64,000 nucleotides of DNA, taken from positions 207,249,501 to 207,313,500 of the forward strand of contig NC_134139.1 of NCBI RefSeq assembly GCF_033958435.1, read 5' to 3'. Positions within the stretch are counted from its first letter, which is position 1, and each line of letters begins with the position of its first letter. A program made the translations under genes and the position numbers. A model generated the notes under the pieces. It ran no database searches. It saw nothing but the letters and a program-made list of their open reading frames with translations, and was not told the DNA's origin. Positions 44,601-54,929 of the stretch are shown here, piece after piece. Source of the DNA: Carettochelys insculpta. Its lineage: Eukaryota; Chordata; Testudines; Carettochelyidae.

Positions 44601-47600
44601 AATTTGTGGAAGTTCAAGAAAATGTTGATCTTCTTGGGGAAAAGTATCAAGAGCTTCATAAATCTGAGCAACCTCTCTCAAAATGTGTTCAAGGCCAATT
44701 GTAGAAGCATTTATGTCATTTGAGACTTTTTCCAAGTCACTTTTCAATATACTCTTTGAGTCATCATTTTCTCCTGGATGTATGTTTTCCACCATTTGTG
44801 ACCATAAGGCGTGGTATTTCTGGCGAAGTTCTGAGAGACGGTCAGAGCTCAAGTCATCCATAAATACTTTCAACCACTGCAGGAAATATTTTTTGGTGGT
44901 CTCTGAATGGGACTGGAGAATTTCCAGCACTGACCTCATTAAATCACTGGGGGAGGATGCTCTCCTTATCTGATCATGTCGTATAGCACGTTTTTCTGAT
45001 TCAATTTGGCTCCGGTGCTGTTCAATGCTTCCCTTCTTATCTTGTAAGCGGGTAAGTTCCTTATCTTTCTTACACCACTTGTGCCATAATTCTCCTTGAA
45101 GAGGCAAGAGGTTTTCCTTCATGCCTGATAAGTTATTCTCCTTGAAGAGGGCCATCACTGTCTGTGCCATTGACTTGGCTTCTTTACACTCTTCTTTATC
45201 TTCATCAATGTGAAAACCATGCCGACGGGCAACTTCTACGCAGGTTTCAAGACTACCAGTGGGAATGGAACCAGCCAGTAAATCTTTGATTGTTGTTGCC
45301 AGTTCATCAATTAATTCCGCTTCATTTCTGTTCTTCATGGCTATTTTTATGTTTAGATTGGATTTACTTGCTACAGGGTTTTCTTTTTCAGTAAAAAGGC
45401 ATACAAAAGGCTTTGGAGATTTCAGAAAATCATTCATAATTTGCTTGCCTATTTCATTCTCGTCAGAAGTTGTTAGGAGAACCACATTTATAGACGCTAT
45501 TTCATGTAAAAATCTGACCTGTTGCTCATGCTCTCGTGCGTCCCCATGAAGATTAGTGAAGGCAATGCAATTGTCAAACCTGTCATCATTCTTTCCACCT
45601 GGACAGTACCACGAGACTTCCACAACCCCTTTCATCAGGAGACAATCTTTGCTGCTGCCTCTACAATCACGATGGAAAAAAATGTCATGCCTATGCTTAC
45701 TCAGCAGGGCATTGAGGATTTTAGACTTAGAAGAATGAGGAGAATGACCAATCCGTGAGAAAGATACCACAGGCGTAGCTGCTTGATAAATCAGTTTGTT
45801 CTTATAATTTTTAACGCAGGTCTCTGCTCCTGACTTCTCAACCTGCTGCCAATTCTTTTGAACTTGGCTCAGAGCCCAAAGAGGGAACTCTATTTTTGAA
45901 GTATGAGGATTTGGCACCAAAAGTGGGAGTGCAAACTGGCAGAAAGCGAGCTTTGTTGAAAGATACTGTCTCATGAAATCATCTGAGCAATGAAAAATTG
46001 CCATCTGGATGTCCATCGGATGCACATGCATCTGACTTGGTGTAAAAGACTCATTAGTTCCCTCATCATCATTTAAAAAGTCCTCATAGATATCTGAGGT
46101 TGCATCTGAGGATTCATCCACCTTGCCTGACACTTTCAATGCCTTTGATATCCCATCTTTTGTTGTAGAGTCATCTTTGCAAACCAAATACCTTACCCGA
46201 TAGTCCAGCATCAACAGCTTTTGCAAAAAATAAAACGGCAGCTCACTCTCAGTGCTGGGTTGGCTGTCATGTAAAGAGGTCTTGTTTATCACATGGAAAT
46301 GAGCCATCCCCATCTTCCTTGGGTAGTACTTTTCGAGCCCAAGTCGTTTGATCAAATTGAGAACATCTTGAGTTTTGAATCCTTCATACATTTGCACATC
46401 TCTTGGTGGCACTTGGGCCTGTGGCTTTGGCTGGGTTGTTGTCTGCTTAGCCCTTTGATAGATATTCCTTAGCTCTTTTACTATATCCGGATTCTGCAGA
46501 TTACTATTGGAGGCTTCATAGTTTCCTTTAACAAGGGCAGTTAGGTTTCTTTCCAGGATATTCCAGTCATCACAAGCATTCAGTTGCATAAGGGCATCAG
46601 CAACATCCCCTGACAACAAGTGTCCCAGGTGATGCTTCATAAAAGTCAAACGTTTATTCTTCTCCTCTGGAGACACAACTTCGACTTCAGGGATCACTGT
46701 CAGACCTGTCAACAGCACGAAAGCCTGAGCTCTGGAAATGTCCTGCTTCCTAAGCGTCATATATTTCTTGTGTGCCTTTTGCATTTCCTTTAACATGAAG
46801 TTTATTTCGAAGCATCCGAGGAGATATTGAAAAGTGCTACTTTCTGCACGGTATCCCACGCAGGCAGCAATGGAGAGCAGTAACACCTCTATGTCTATCT
46901 CCCCGAGGTTCTGTAGAGCCTTCCGCAAGGAAGAGAAAGCTAAGCTCACATCCAAGCTGGCCTTAACTCTTGGTTTTTCCTCTGCTCCTGGAGAGGTAAT
47001 GGCCTGTATGTAATTCCTCGTGTCCTCAAGGACTCGAATGAAATCAGAAAATTCATGAACATTGATAGCTTCTTCCTGCTTTTCTTCAGCATGAAAGATC
47101 CACTGCATAATAGATGAAGCACTGGGAAAATTCTTAACTGAATAGATGTGAGGGTCCAGAAGGCAGCGCAGCAGAAACTTGGTGTACTTGGTCTTTTGTA
47201 CAGGTAAATCTTTGCACAGTGAAACTGTCTTTTCTAGGAAATCTTGAAGCACTCTGTCCGACAGGCAGATGTCAATCCAGGTCTTGTTGTGGTTTGTTTT
47301 TTCAATTAGATTCTCTTTGAAATTGAGCAGTGACATCAGCTGTTCTTCATCCCCAGTGACTGTCCAGGTCTTCACTTGCTCTAAGAATGATCTGGCCTCA
47401 TCCACTGCGCTGACTATTTCTTCTCCAACCAATGTACTTGCATTTAGGTTTGTGAGGGCTTCATAGACCCTTGTGAGGCTACTGCCCATTTGAGAAACAT
47501 CTTTAAAATCTTGTCTGTGATTGGACAGGATTATGTCCCACACTGGAATCAGCTGAGAGCCTCTGTCAATAACAGACCAGGTTTTGTTACTTGCCAATAG

Positions 47601-48965
47601 CCCTGACTTCCACACTGTGAGTGCATTCACTTCAGGTGGGCCACCGGTCTTGGTCACATACAGCTGAATCTCCGTTTGCATTTGCTTTTTATCTGTGCCC
47701 TGAAAGGATGCCTTGGAATCTGATTTTGATGTCATTACCCCAGCGGCAACGCTCCAAGCCAAGCCACTATAGCTACACCCAATGTAACAGCTGAGTGCAT
47801 CAGATGTTTGTTTCTTTATCTCCTCCAGCTGCTCAGCCTGGAATCCCTCAGAAGCCGCCTTCCACCAGAAGATCCCACCCAAGTGAAGGGGGCCCTGGTT
47901 TACATGGGACCCAAATCGGTTAAAGAAACTCCCACACCGGCTCTTCAGCATATTGAGCTTGTCCGGCTCGGGGATGTGACTCAAAAGCTGCTCAATTTCT
48001 TTTAACTCTAGAAGCGCTGCACTAGAAAGTCGAAGCTGGTGCTTGGGGAAGTAGCATGAAGCCAGTGGGATGTAGCTGTACTTGGTGGTGGAAATGTAGG
48101 TGTGTTCAGAGCGGGACATGTGGGTTTCTTCAGATTCGGAAGAGCTGCTGAAATCTGAGCTGGTTTCTACACTAAACCCCATGAATCCACCCTTGGCCAT
48201 GACTGTCATGCTAAAGCCCAGTTTTTCCATGGTCCTCGTGAACATGGACTCTGCTTGGGCAGATGAAAACTCCTTCGTCTCAAACAACGGCCCTTGCAGG
48301 GGGCCAGAGAGCTCAAATTCTTCTGGGATGTCTATGAGCTGCTCTCGCTTCTCCATCATCTCTGCCAGCTGGTTGGTTTTGTAAATGCCCTGCAAGGCCA
48401 GTCCTCCCGACGCCCGTTTCAAAACTTCCTTGTCAGGGAGATTCTCACTCTGGGACATCAGCTCCTCCGAGAGGCTTAACTCCTTGTGCACCTTCTCCAT
48501 CACTTCTACCAATGGCTTCTCAGATGGCACCCAATACTCTGGGGCTATGTCCATAACTTGCTGCAGCTCCTCCTCTCTCCTTTTAACAGTTTCTTCGTGG
48601 CGGCTTTTGCCTTGCTCCAGCATTGCATTCAGCTCCTGCAGCGCCAACTTCGCCTGCTCCTGCCTCTTCGTTAGCATCTTCAGGCGCTGCTCTTGCACCT
48701 GTTGCATTGTTCCCTGTCTGTCTGTCTTAATTAGCTCTTGGAGTGCCTGCTTTTCCCATGGGTGCTGTATCCTGCATTCTAACTTTAGGTAGTCTTTACG
48801 TTGCAGGTGTTTCAAGGCTTGTGTAGAGGTAACTCCAAGATGTTCACGTAGTTTAGGCAGCCAGTACTCTGCACTCAATCCCACTGCTTCCAGCCTTTTG
48901 GCTAGTTCGTCCTTTGCAAGATCTCCCTGAGCTGAATCCTTGGGGTTTTCCTGTCCTGTAGACAT
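41643..48965 (-). CDS. GVIN1: Very large interferon-inducible GTPase (GVIN/VLIG family), single coding exon
   Basis: One uninterrupted 2440-codon frame, typical of this family whose giant protein is encoded by one exon. Residues 1-60 form a SAM/death-fold-like helical segment (KRLEAVGLSAEYWLPKLREH), followed by a coiled coil (about 70-140). Residues about 340-475 contain GSHVNQGPLHLGG and YVTKTGGPPEVN, reminiscent of MACPF-type proteins (inference). The G domain starts near 1490: P-loop GIQSTGKST at about 1504, switch DTEGL at about 1557. No [NT]KxD motif follows; VHQNVGE (about 1624) occupies that place. A long helical region follows. Near 2298 lies a Cys/His cluster (CWEQCPFCKALC then HDGDHSVTFH) that could bind zinc. 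A splice acceptor lies 4 bases upstream of the ATG (TCTATTTCAG), and the start context has G at -3. The family is a cytosolic/nuclear interferon-induced GTPase of uncertain mechanism. No frameshift or stop, so it is probably functional. Confidence 0.95.
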   Translation of the reverse strand: MSTGQENPKDSAQGDLAKDELAKRLEAVGLSAEYWLPKLREHLGVTSTQALKHLQRKDYLKLECRIQHPWEKQALQELIKTDRQGTMQQVQEQRLKMLTKRQEQAKLALQELNAMLEQGKSRHEETVKRREEELQQVMDIAPEYWVPSEKPLVEVMEKVHKELSLSEELMSQSENLPDKEVLKRASGGLALQGIYKTNQLAEMMEKREQLIDIPEEFELSGPLQGPLFETKEFSSAQAESMFTRTMEKLGFSMTVMAKGGFMGFSVETSSDFSSSSESEETHMSRSEHTYISTTKYSYIPLASCYFPKHQLRLSSAALLELKEIEQLLSHIPEPDKLNMLKSRCGSFFNRFGSHVNQGPLHLGGIFWWKAASEGFQAEQLEEIKKQTSDALSCYIGCSYSGLAWSVAAGVMTSKSDSKASFQGTDKKQMQTEIQLYVTKTGGPPEVNALTVWKSGLLASNKTWSVIDRGSQLIPVWDIILSNHRQDFKDVSQMGSSLTRVYEALTNLNASTLVGEEIVSAVDEARSFLEQVKTWTVTGDEEQLMSLLNFKENLIEKTNHNKTWIDICLSDRVLQDFLEKTVSLCKDLPVQKTKYTKFLLRCLLDPHIYSVKNFPSASSIMQWIFHAEEKQEEAINVHEFSDFIRVLEDTRNYIQAITSPGAEEKPRVKASLDVSLAFSSLRKALQNLGEIDIEVLLLSIAACVGYRAESSTFQYLLGCFEINFMLKEMQKAHKKYMTLRKQDISRAQAFVLLTGLTVIPEVEVVSPEEKNKRLTFMKHHLGHLLSGDVADALMQLNACDDWNILERNLTALVKGNYEASNSNLQNPDIVKELRNIYQRAKQTTTQPKPQAQVPPRDVQMYEGFKTQDVLNLIKRLGLEKYYPRKMGMAHFHVINKTSLHDSQPSTESELPFYFLQKLLMLDYRVRYLVCKDDSTTKDGISKALKVSGKVDESSDATSDIYEDFLNDDEGTNESFTPSQMHVHPMDIQMAIFHCSDDFMRQYLSTKLAFCQFALPLLVPNPHTSKIEFPLWALSQVQKNWQQVEKSGAETCVKNYKNKLIYQAATPVVSFSRIGHSPHSSKSKILNALLSKHRHDIFFHRDCRGSSKDCLLMKGVVEVSWYCPGGKNDDRFDNCIAFTNLHGDAREHEQQVRFLHEIASINVVLLTTSDENEIGKQIMNDFLKSPKPFVCLFTEKENPVASKSNLNIKIAMKNRNEAELIDELATTIKDLLAGSIPTGSLETCVEVARRHGFHIDEDKEECKEAKSMAQTVMALFKENNLSGMKENLLPLQGELWHKWCKKDKELTRLQDKKGSIEQHRSQIESEKRAIRHDQIRRASSPSDLMRSVLEILQSHSETTKKYFLQWLKVFMDDLSSDRLSELRQKYHALWSQMVENIHPGENDDSKSILKSDLEKVSNDINASTIGLEHILREVAQIYEALDTFPQEDQHFLELPQIAADLMASGYPIELMDGDVSYVPLKWVRAVFDKLTEKLGDKKVFVLSVLGIQSTGKSTLLNAMFGLQFSVSAGRCTRGAFMQLIKVDENLHQNLNIDYILVVDTEGLRAMELPSKSTLNHDNELATFVIGLGNMTLINIFGENPSEMQDILQIAVQAFLRMKQVKLSPSCLFVHQNVGEITAKEQNMEGQRRLQQKLDEMTVIAAQQEFCDVNRFSDVIRFDVNTHVHYFAHLWEGDPPMAPPNPSYSQNVHDLKSKILMAAKKESQGSVLRLSELKGRIGDLWKALLNENFVFSFKNTLEIATYNKLETMFNQWTWQLRSNMLELQTKLSNRIKKREIHHITRRSLEEEIKEKYDAIINDTDRYFTEDQDSEILIQWRTSIENKLRQLKESLINETERKSEELIKLKRNQSKFDEKKSEYENELFKRSKDLALRLKGKKLSEEELKENFDSLWKRWVYEVSSDAPSAEEPNISMDVENIFLEHFKQEPNVAVKIKESSWTNMFSVDISKHIVMKKTLGLLSKSLDNCDRKKIEQVTSHIMHLVERIIALKEQQRMDYNQSYIHEILNEIRREVDSACNNSKYTFNNEYRIELSLYLCKMAAERFKEMHRAFKNANDPTIYLENKRGDFFKCFQISCKGATSITTFADFLCDKLSAAIRQAVYDKTAIEIASEMRCNYSAFNGNRSKLETSILISLAEEENFEKYRQYIHSPREFLKSFIKKCVNDYCLDKKNPRLKHLLNISLDLFQTRVILAIHDSTRIVKDKNGTVSLWLDEFCVRLEDDLDLPRSDLKSIEHQEIKDIEFLKEAMSIALPPVLDNLKKEFAVVGMEALKQEPHKMLFDQLCGCWEQCPFCKALCTNTIPGHDGDHSVTFHRPQALNGTQWYGTDQFVIDICSSLVASDCFMVLSEQNQIPYRNYRKAGPAYANWSITEDNSAQSYWRWFVCHFRSILEEDYCAKFEGKGAIPLEWAEFTKTAVISELKGMQT

Positions 48966-48985
48966 GGCTCTGAAATAGAGCAGAA
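48966..48985 (-). other. Splice acceptor before the GTPase coding exon
   Basis: The minus strand reads TTTTTCTGCTCTATTTCAG, then AGCC, then ATG. A pyrimidine tract plus CAG directly before the start codon implies that the 5' UTR is spliced from an upstream exon. Confidence 0.75.
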
Positions 48986-50247
48986 AAATAACATCGTGCT
49001 TAGAAGAAGACGTCTCTCCCTGCTACCTATATCAGATCTATTCCAGCCTTATGTAACGTACAGTAAGCTACTGCGTCACGGCACTGAGCCGCAACCATGG
49101 TGGATAAGAAATTATGACTTTTAAAAAAATTAATTTAAGAAGTTTTTGTATTTAATTTAAATGTATTTTTCTTTTTAAAAATAAATCTATTTGAAATTAC
49201 ATTGGCAATTGCAAAACATATGTTAAGGCCTTGTAAGGGAGCGAAAGGAAGGCCAGGCATTGCAGGGGCTAAACAGAGCCTGTTTGCCCAACTAGCCGAA
49301 CCCTGTTTCACCTGCCGCCAGTGTCAGGCCTGGAGGCAAGATAAAAGTAGAGAAGCCAGCCCAGTTCAGGGCTAACCAGCCAAGAGGCAGGAGCAGACTC
49401 TGACACTCGCAGGACCTGAGCCGGAGCTGAGGCTGGGCTGGCCGCCGGAGGACGCAGCCTCCAAAACCTTCCCCAGGCTAAAAGGGGAAGAATCCCAGAG
49501 AACCGTCTCCCTAAGGAGGGGAAAGTAGAGTCTCAGGGCCATGCCCCAAACTAACACTACAACCTGTAGGGAGTGGGCTGAAAGCCTACACCTCGGGCCC
49601 CCAGGCACCACAGGGCCCTAGCCACTAGGCCACCCTGCCACTAGTGAGAACTGCTTACAGGGCTAAGCTTACTATAATGTATTAAAATAGTTTACAATAA
49701 ATACAGTTATTATTAAGCAGTATGTTTGCTGGCTCATTTTAAACAAAGTTACACCTCTGAATGGCTGGAAGTCATTCTCTAAGCACCTGGAACCAGAAGA
49801 GCTAAGCTAGCTTTTCTCATAGCAGTAGCCTACTGTGTCGGTCTAAGCGAATATTTTCTTCATTTCAGCTTATTCAACGAGGCTAGTTCATTCAGAATTA
49901 CATAACTAACTGGGAGCTGATGAAGCAGGAACTTTTGTTTTCCTCTTCCATGCTCTGAATAAAAACTAGGTGTGAAGACTGGGGTGATCAGAAACAGCCT
50001 TTCACTTTACTAAACATATTTCCTTTAATAAATCCATCAGTTTTAAATATAAAGTATTTTTAATAAACTTTTTTCTTATATTCAGCACATTTAAGTTAGT
50101 TTTATTTAGCTAATAAACTTTAAATGGATTTTTGCACATTTTCATTGGAATTCCAATTTCTATTAGAATAGAGCTTGACTCAAATAAAAGAAAAGGTAAA
50201 TATAAATTTCAAAAATAAAAAATTCGTTGTTCCCTATTTTATTAATC
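48986..50247. other. Presumed 5' intron of the GTPase gene, no exon seen
   Basis: AT-rich blocks flank a GC-rich part (about 49205-49650) that looks like old interspersed repeat, possibly LTR-derived (GCCACTAGGCCACCCTGCCA). No named family can be supported. Confidence 0.4.
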
Positions 50248-50960
50248 CAGGCGTCAGCAACCCCGGCATGTGGGCCGCTCTTGGCATATGAGCCAATTAG
50301 AGTGGCATGTGATGGGGGCTCCAGCCCCACCTGGCCCCCCATGCAGCATGGGTGGGGGCAGGAGTACAGGGCCAGGGCCAGAGCCCCGCTGCAGCACAGG
50401 GCCAGGGCTGGAGCCTCCCTTCTGCCCCCAGAGCTCCCTCCACAGGACTGGGGTCAGAGCCCCTGCTCCTCCCTGAGCCTACTCCACGGGTCTGGGGCTG
50501 GAGTCATGATGTAGCATGGGACCAGAGCCCCCACTGCAGGTCCAGAGCATGGAGCCCCCACCACAGCACAGGGGCCCCCTCTTTCCCTGCAGACCCCAGC
50601 ATAGGGCCAGAGTGGGGGGGTCACAGAACATGGCCAGAGCCAGAGGCCTCCCCTGGAGCCCCTGCTGCAGTGATGGGCCAGAGCCCCATCTTCCCCCGCC
50701 GAGACTCCTCTGTGGGGCCAGGGCCAGAACCCCTTCACCCCGAGCCTGGTCCACAGGGCCACAGGCTGCCCAAGAAGCCCAGCTGGGGGTGGGGGCAGGG
50801 GCGGGGCCAGAGCCCTTCCCCCGCCCGAGCTTCTTTCATAGAGCCAGAGACCGCCCCCCAGAGTCTCCTCTGCAGTGCGGATCTGGGGCTGTAGCCCCTA
50901 CCTTGCCCTAAGTAGGACTATTAGTGACTTTAAAAAGTATCACTGGCACACCACAAGATC
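50248..50960. mobile_element. Probable hAT-type element with GC-rich repeated interior
   Basis: Starts CAGGCGTCAGCAACCCCGGC, a hAT/Charlie-like terminus, and is filled with GGGGCCAGAGCCCC-type repeated words that make spurious open frames. The right end near 50968 is weak, and the flanks TATTAATC and TACTAAGG agree at only 5 of 8 bases. Confidence 0.45.
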
Positions 50961-50964
50961 ACTG

Positions 50965-52035
50965 TACTAAGGTACAACTGGATTTGCTCCAATCCCTCAG
51001 ACAGAGGCAAACACCTATAAGACCTTTACCAAGCTTTCCTGAAACTACAATACCCACCTAAGGAAATGAGGAAACTGATTGACAGAGCCAGACAGGTACC
51101 CAGAAGCCACTTGCTACAAGACAGACCCAACAAGGAAAACAACAGAACACCACTACACCATACAGACCTCACTTAAAACCTCTCCAACGCATCATCTCAG
51201 TGATCCACTACCCATCCTGGACAATGATCCCTCACTCTCACAGACTTTGGGAGGCAGGTCTGTTCTCACCTACAGACAGCGCCAACCTGCAACATATTCT
51301 CCCCAGCAACTACAGACCACAACGCAGTAACTCTAAACCTGGAACCAATCCCCGCAACAAAACTCACTGCCAACTCTGCTCACATACCTACACCAGTGAC
51401 ATCACCACAGGACCTAACATTAACATACCATCAGGGGCTCCTTTACCTGCACATCTACTAATATAACATATGCCATCATGTGCCAGCAATGCCCCGCTGC
51501 GATTTACATTGGCCAGACTGGACAGTCTCTACATAAAAGAACAAATGGAAAACAAATCAGACATCAGAAACGGCAACATACAAAACCCTGTAGGAGAACA
51601 CTTCACTCTCCCTGGACACTCAGTAGCAGATTTAAAAGTAGCCATCTTGCAAGAAAAAAGCTTCAAAAACAGACTTCAAAGAGAAACTGCAGAGCTGCAA
51701 TTCACTTGCAAATTTGACACCATCAACCAAGGATTGAAGGGAGACTGGGAGTGGCGGGTCAATTACAAAATCAGTTTCTCCTGGTCTTGATGTTCACACC
51801 TCCGCATCAGCTACTGATTACAGGCCACATCCTCCCTGACTGAACAGACCTTGTCAACTCTGGCCCTCCCCTTGACTCGGACTCCCTCCTTTTCACAGGC
51901 CCATATATTTAAACCCTCCTCTGGAACCCCCCATGCGTGCGTCTGACAAAGCGGGTCTTTGCCCACGAAAGCTTATGCTCCACTGTATCGGTTAGTCTAC
52001 AAGGTGCCACAGGACTTCTTGTTGTTTTTGCACAG
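50965..52035 (+). mobile_element. Penelope-like element, 3' part with GIY-YIG endonuclease remnant
   Basis: Around 51478 one frame encodes MCQQCPAAIYIGQTGQSLHK and, after a frameshift, a second frame (51470-51790) continues KSDIRNGNIQNPVGEHFTLP, then HSVADLKVAILQ. Joined in order, these are the CxxC, YIG and RxxxH-type landmarks of the GIY-YIG endonuclease that follows the reverse transcriptase in Penelope-like elements. Upstream frames (51079-51466) are decayed linker, including HTYTSDITTGPN. The element ends with the family tail (TTAGTCTACAAGGTGCCACA, TTGTTGTTTTT). Several stops and the frameshift make it dead. It lies inside the presumed 5' intron of the GTPase gene. Confidence 0.8.
51943..51981 (+). 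ncRNA. Hammerhead-ribozyme-like core in Penelope tail
   Basis: CTGACAA, then A, GCGGG-loop-CCCAC, GAAA, then GC-TTAT-GC-TC. Stem II and the GAAA plus short stem III are kept, but CTGATGA is degraded to CTGACAA and stem I is not evident. Confidence 0.3.
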
Positions 52036-54798
52036 ACCTGTGTCACTTGAGGCAACTGCTGGGGAGGAACACAAGGACCACCACCACAAGGATTCTTCCC
52101 CCCAACACCCCTAGGCCCAGGCAGGGCCGTCCCTAGGGGAGCAGGGCCCAGGAAATCCCCCCCATCCACTCCAGGCCCCGTCTTCACCTGACACTTTCTG
52201 ACCATACTCCATTCTACCCATTTCCCAACTTCCTCCCGCCCCCGACAAACACACACTCATCCTGGCTGGGGCCCAGAGCAGGGCCACGTCTCCAGAAGGG
52301 AGGGAGAAGTGAACAGGGTTGGGGGCAGACCCTGGAGGCAGGCATGGGGCTGGCAGCCAAGCTCCAGTTGGCAGCTGGGATCCCCCACCCCCTGCTGGCC
52401 CCTTGGCCCTCCCTACCATGGCACTGGGGGGCATGTGACCCTTCATGCCCCTGCCGTGCGCATCTCTCCTGCTCACAGCAGTGGCAGATTGTTACCTAGT
52501 CTTGTTGCTCACCTAGTCCTAGCCTAGCCCCTCCAGATTCCTGAACTAGGGCCTGTTGCCTGGACCGCCTGTGTACATTTATCCCTCCCCTGCTGCTCCC
52601 GTTCCCTCCTGACCCGATGCTAAACCCAGCCCCCACCCAACATTTATCCCCCCCACCCGCTTCTGAACCCCAGCCCCATCTTTAACCCCCCCACGCTGCT
52701 CCCAGATCTGCACCCACCCCTCAGCCCGGCTGAGCTGCCCTGACCCAGCCCTGATCCATTCTAAGTCTTGGCTGATGGTTTGTGGACACAAGACCTCCCC
52801 ACGTACCCTAGTTCTGCCAGCGGCCGCTTGTCTCCCCAATTAGCCCTGCCACCTTGCAGCAAGATCTCGGGCATCTCACCTTAGCCCTCGCCGCCTGCCC
52901 TGGCACCCTTTCCAGACACTCTAATCTTCCCGGACAACTCCTGAACCAATCTACCATCTCGTCCTGCACCTGCCTGCTCCCCACACCCAACAGCCTGTGC
53001 CTACGTCTGCCCCCTCAACGCCACCTGTCCTGCTCCTGGCCCCAGGCCTGCCTTTGCTCCACTGAGCTCATGGGAGCACTGAATAGGACTAGTGATTTCA
53101 AGCCTCCACAGCACCGGAAAGGCCCCTGGTTCCCTGTTTCCCCTCCCGGCTCCCAGCAGAGAAGTCTGCGATGGACAGCAAAGCAGAGCACTACAGCTCC
53201 CATCAGCTCCCTCTTCACAGTTCATCCCATGTCCTGGCCAGGGATGGGGAAAGGTCCTGGGACCGATCAGGCTGTCTTTGGAAGCCGTGGCAGCTGCAGG
53301 TTGCGCCAACACCGGCAAGAAGCTGAAGCAGCAGCCACAGGGCAAGCAGGAAGCTGGAGGGAAGTTGAGTTCGGAGCAGGACACCCAGGGCCGGTTTGCT
53401 GAGCTCTGCGTGAGTTAGGCTGTGCATGCCGGAGGTCCGGTTCTGTGGGACCTGGGGGACAGCAACCGCCATAGGTGGCCAGGATGCTCACGCAGAGGGG
53501 TCCCTTTGAGAGACACTCACTGAGCCTGACCTGGAATCCTGCTGGAAGGGAGCCCAGACAGAAGAGGAACCCTGCGCTAGGCTAAAGAAGCCCTGACTCT
53601 CTGGCTGGCTCCAGGCACCAAACAGGAGCTGCTGCTGCTCACCTGGAACTTGTGCAGATTAACCTTCTTTCCCTAGAGTACCAGCACCCCGCCAGCCTCA
53701 GTAAAACACACTTTCCCTGGGAGGCTACTGGGACCCACCAGGGCTAGCACCTCTGAGGCCTCACGGCACCAGCACCTGCGGTGAGATTGCTTCGAAGACA
53801 TGGTATAAGCGGTGGGGAAGGCTACAAGATGGGTGTCTACTGGCCAGGTGTCACTGGTACAGAATTAGTGCAACTTGCTTTGATCTGGCATCTGGTGGAG
53901 GACCACAAGGCACCCAAAATCACACCTGCTGTAACCTCACTGATGCTAATCAGTTACTGGGGTCTTATAGCTGCCTTTGGCCCTGAAGACCCAAGACAAA
54001 GGCCAGCAGCAGGTCTGAGAACCCATGCAGAGAATCCCAGGGGTACTTCGCTCCAGCCACCGAGAGAACAGTAATAAAAAGACTATACGTGGTACAGGGC
54101 AAACCCCAGTTCCATCGAAAACAATGGCAAAGACCCCACGGACCTGCCCTGAAGCCACAACTCCCAGATTAGTTCTGTAACCCGAGCCTACTCTCTTCCC
54201 CACTATCCCATCATCTGCTCCTGATCCTGCGGCCCCATATTTAACCCCCCTTCACACGCTTGAGCTCTTCTCCTCATTTATCCCCTCGACCTGCTCTGAA
54301 CCCCCGTCCCGTCCCCTCCGCCCATTCCTGAGGTCTCCTACCCACTCCAGACCTACCTACTGCTCCTTGGCCCCACTGACCTGCTCCCAGCTCTGCCAGT
54401 CAGCCGCTGGATGTATTTTCTGCCCAGCAGCCCACGATGGCAGGGTCACCCCTCTCAGCCTGCTTCTGGCACCTTCACCTGACTGATTACTGCCCCCAAG
54501 CAGCTCTGGAGCCTGACTCACCCTCTCCCTTTCCCAGCCCGCCCCCGCCTCCTACCCCTTCCCTAGTCTGCTCCCGGGCCTATGTGCACATTTACTCCCC
54601 CTGGAAGCTCTATTTTCTTCCTTGAATCTGACTGGCCTTTGTTCTCAGGCCAAAACTACAGCAGAAGGACCCCAGAATCCCCCACCCCCTGGTGTCCATT
54701 AACCCCGCAGAGAATAAGTGAACCAAAGAAACAGAGGCAGACAAAAAAAACCCATAGGCACAAATAGGAGAGTTCCTCCCATCCCTTAGGAAACTTAC
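52036..54798. other. Presumed 5' intron of the GTPase gene, unassigned
   Basis: Cytosine-rich blocks with AACCCC/AGCCCC words at about 52560-52780 and 54230-54560 look like two parts of one repeat. Many overlapping open frames lie on both strands and none is supported as a gene. Confidence 0.4.
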
Positions 54799-54845
54799 CG
54801 GCACTAGAGGACAGCTCCCTCTCTCCTGCTGTCCTCCCTTGCTTT
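54799..54845 (-). other. Candidate untranslated first exon of the GTPase gene
   Basis: On the minus strand the sequence ending CTGTCCTCTAGTGCCG is followed by GTAAGTTT, a near-consensus splice donor (GT at plus 54797-54798). It lies about 65 bases downstream of an interferon-response element. Splicing to the acceptor at 48970 would place a short leader on the giant coding exon. The transcription start is a guess. Confidence 0.5.
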
Positions 54846-54863
54846 CCACAGCAGTGTGTCCTC

Positions 54864-54877
54864 TTTCACTTTCACTT
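54864..54877 (-). promoter_or_regulatory. Interferon-stimulated response element (ISRE)
   Basis: The plus strand TTTCACTTTCACTT is AAGTGAAAGTGAAA on the minus strand, fitting the ISRE/IRF pattern GAAANNGAAA with flanking GAAA spacing. It precedes a splice donor in the orientation of the interferon-inducible GTPase gene. Confidence 0.65.
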
Positions 54878-54929
54878 CGCCTGTACTCCCTTCCACTGGC
54901 CGCTAGTTGCTACTGCAGCTTGCTCCGCT

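Noticed and set aside
50352..50894. 180-codon frame
   Set aside because: Low-complexity repeat interior of a hAT-like element, with open frames on both strands.
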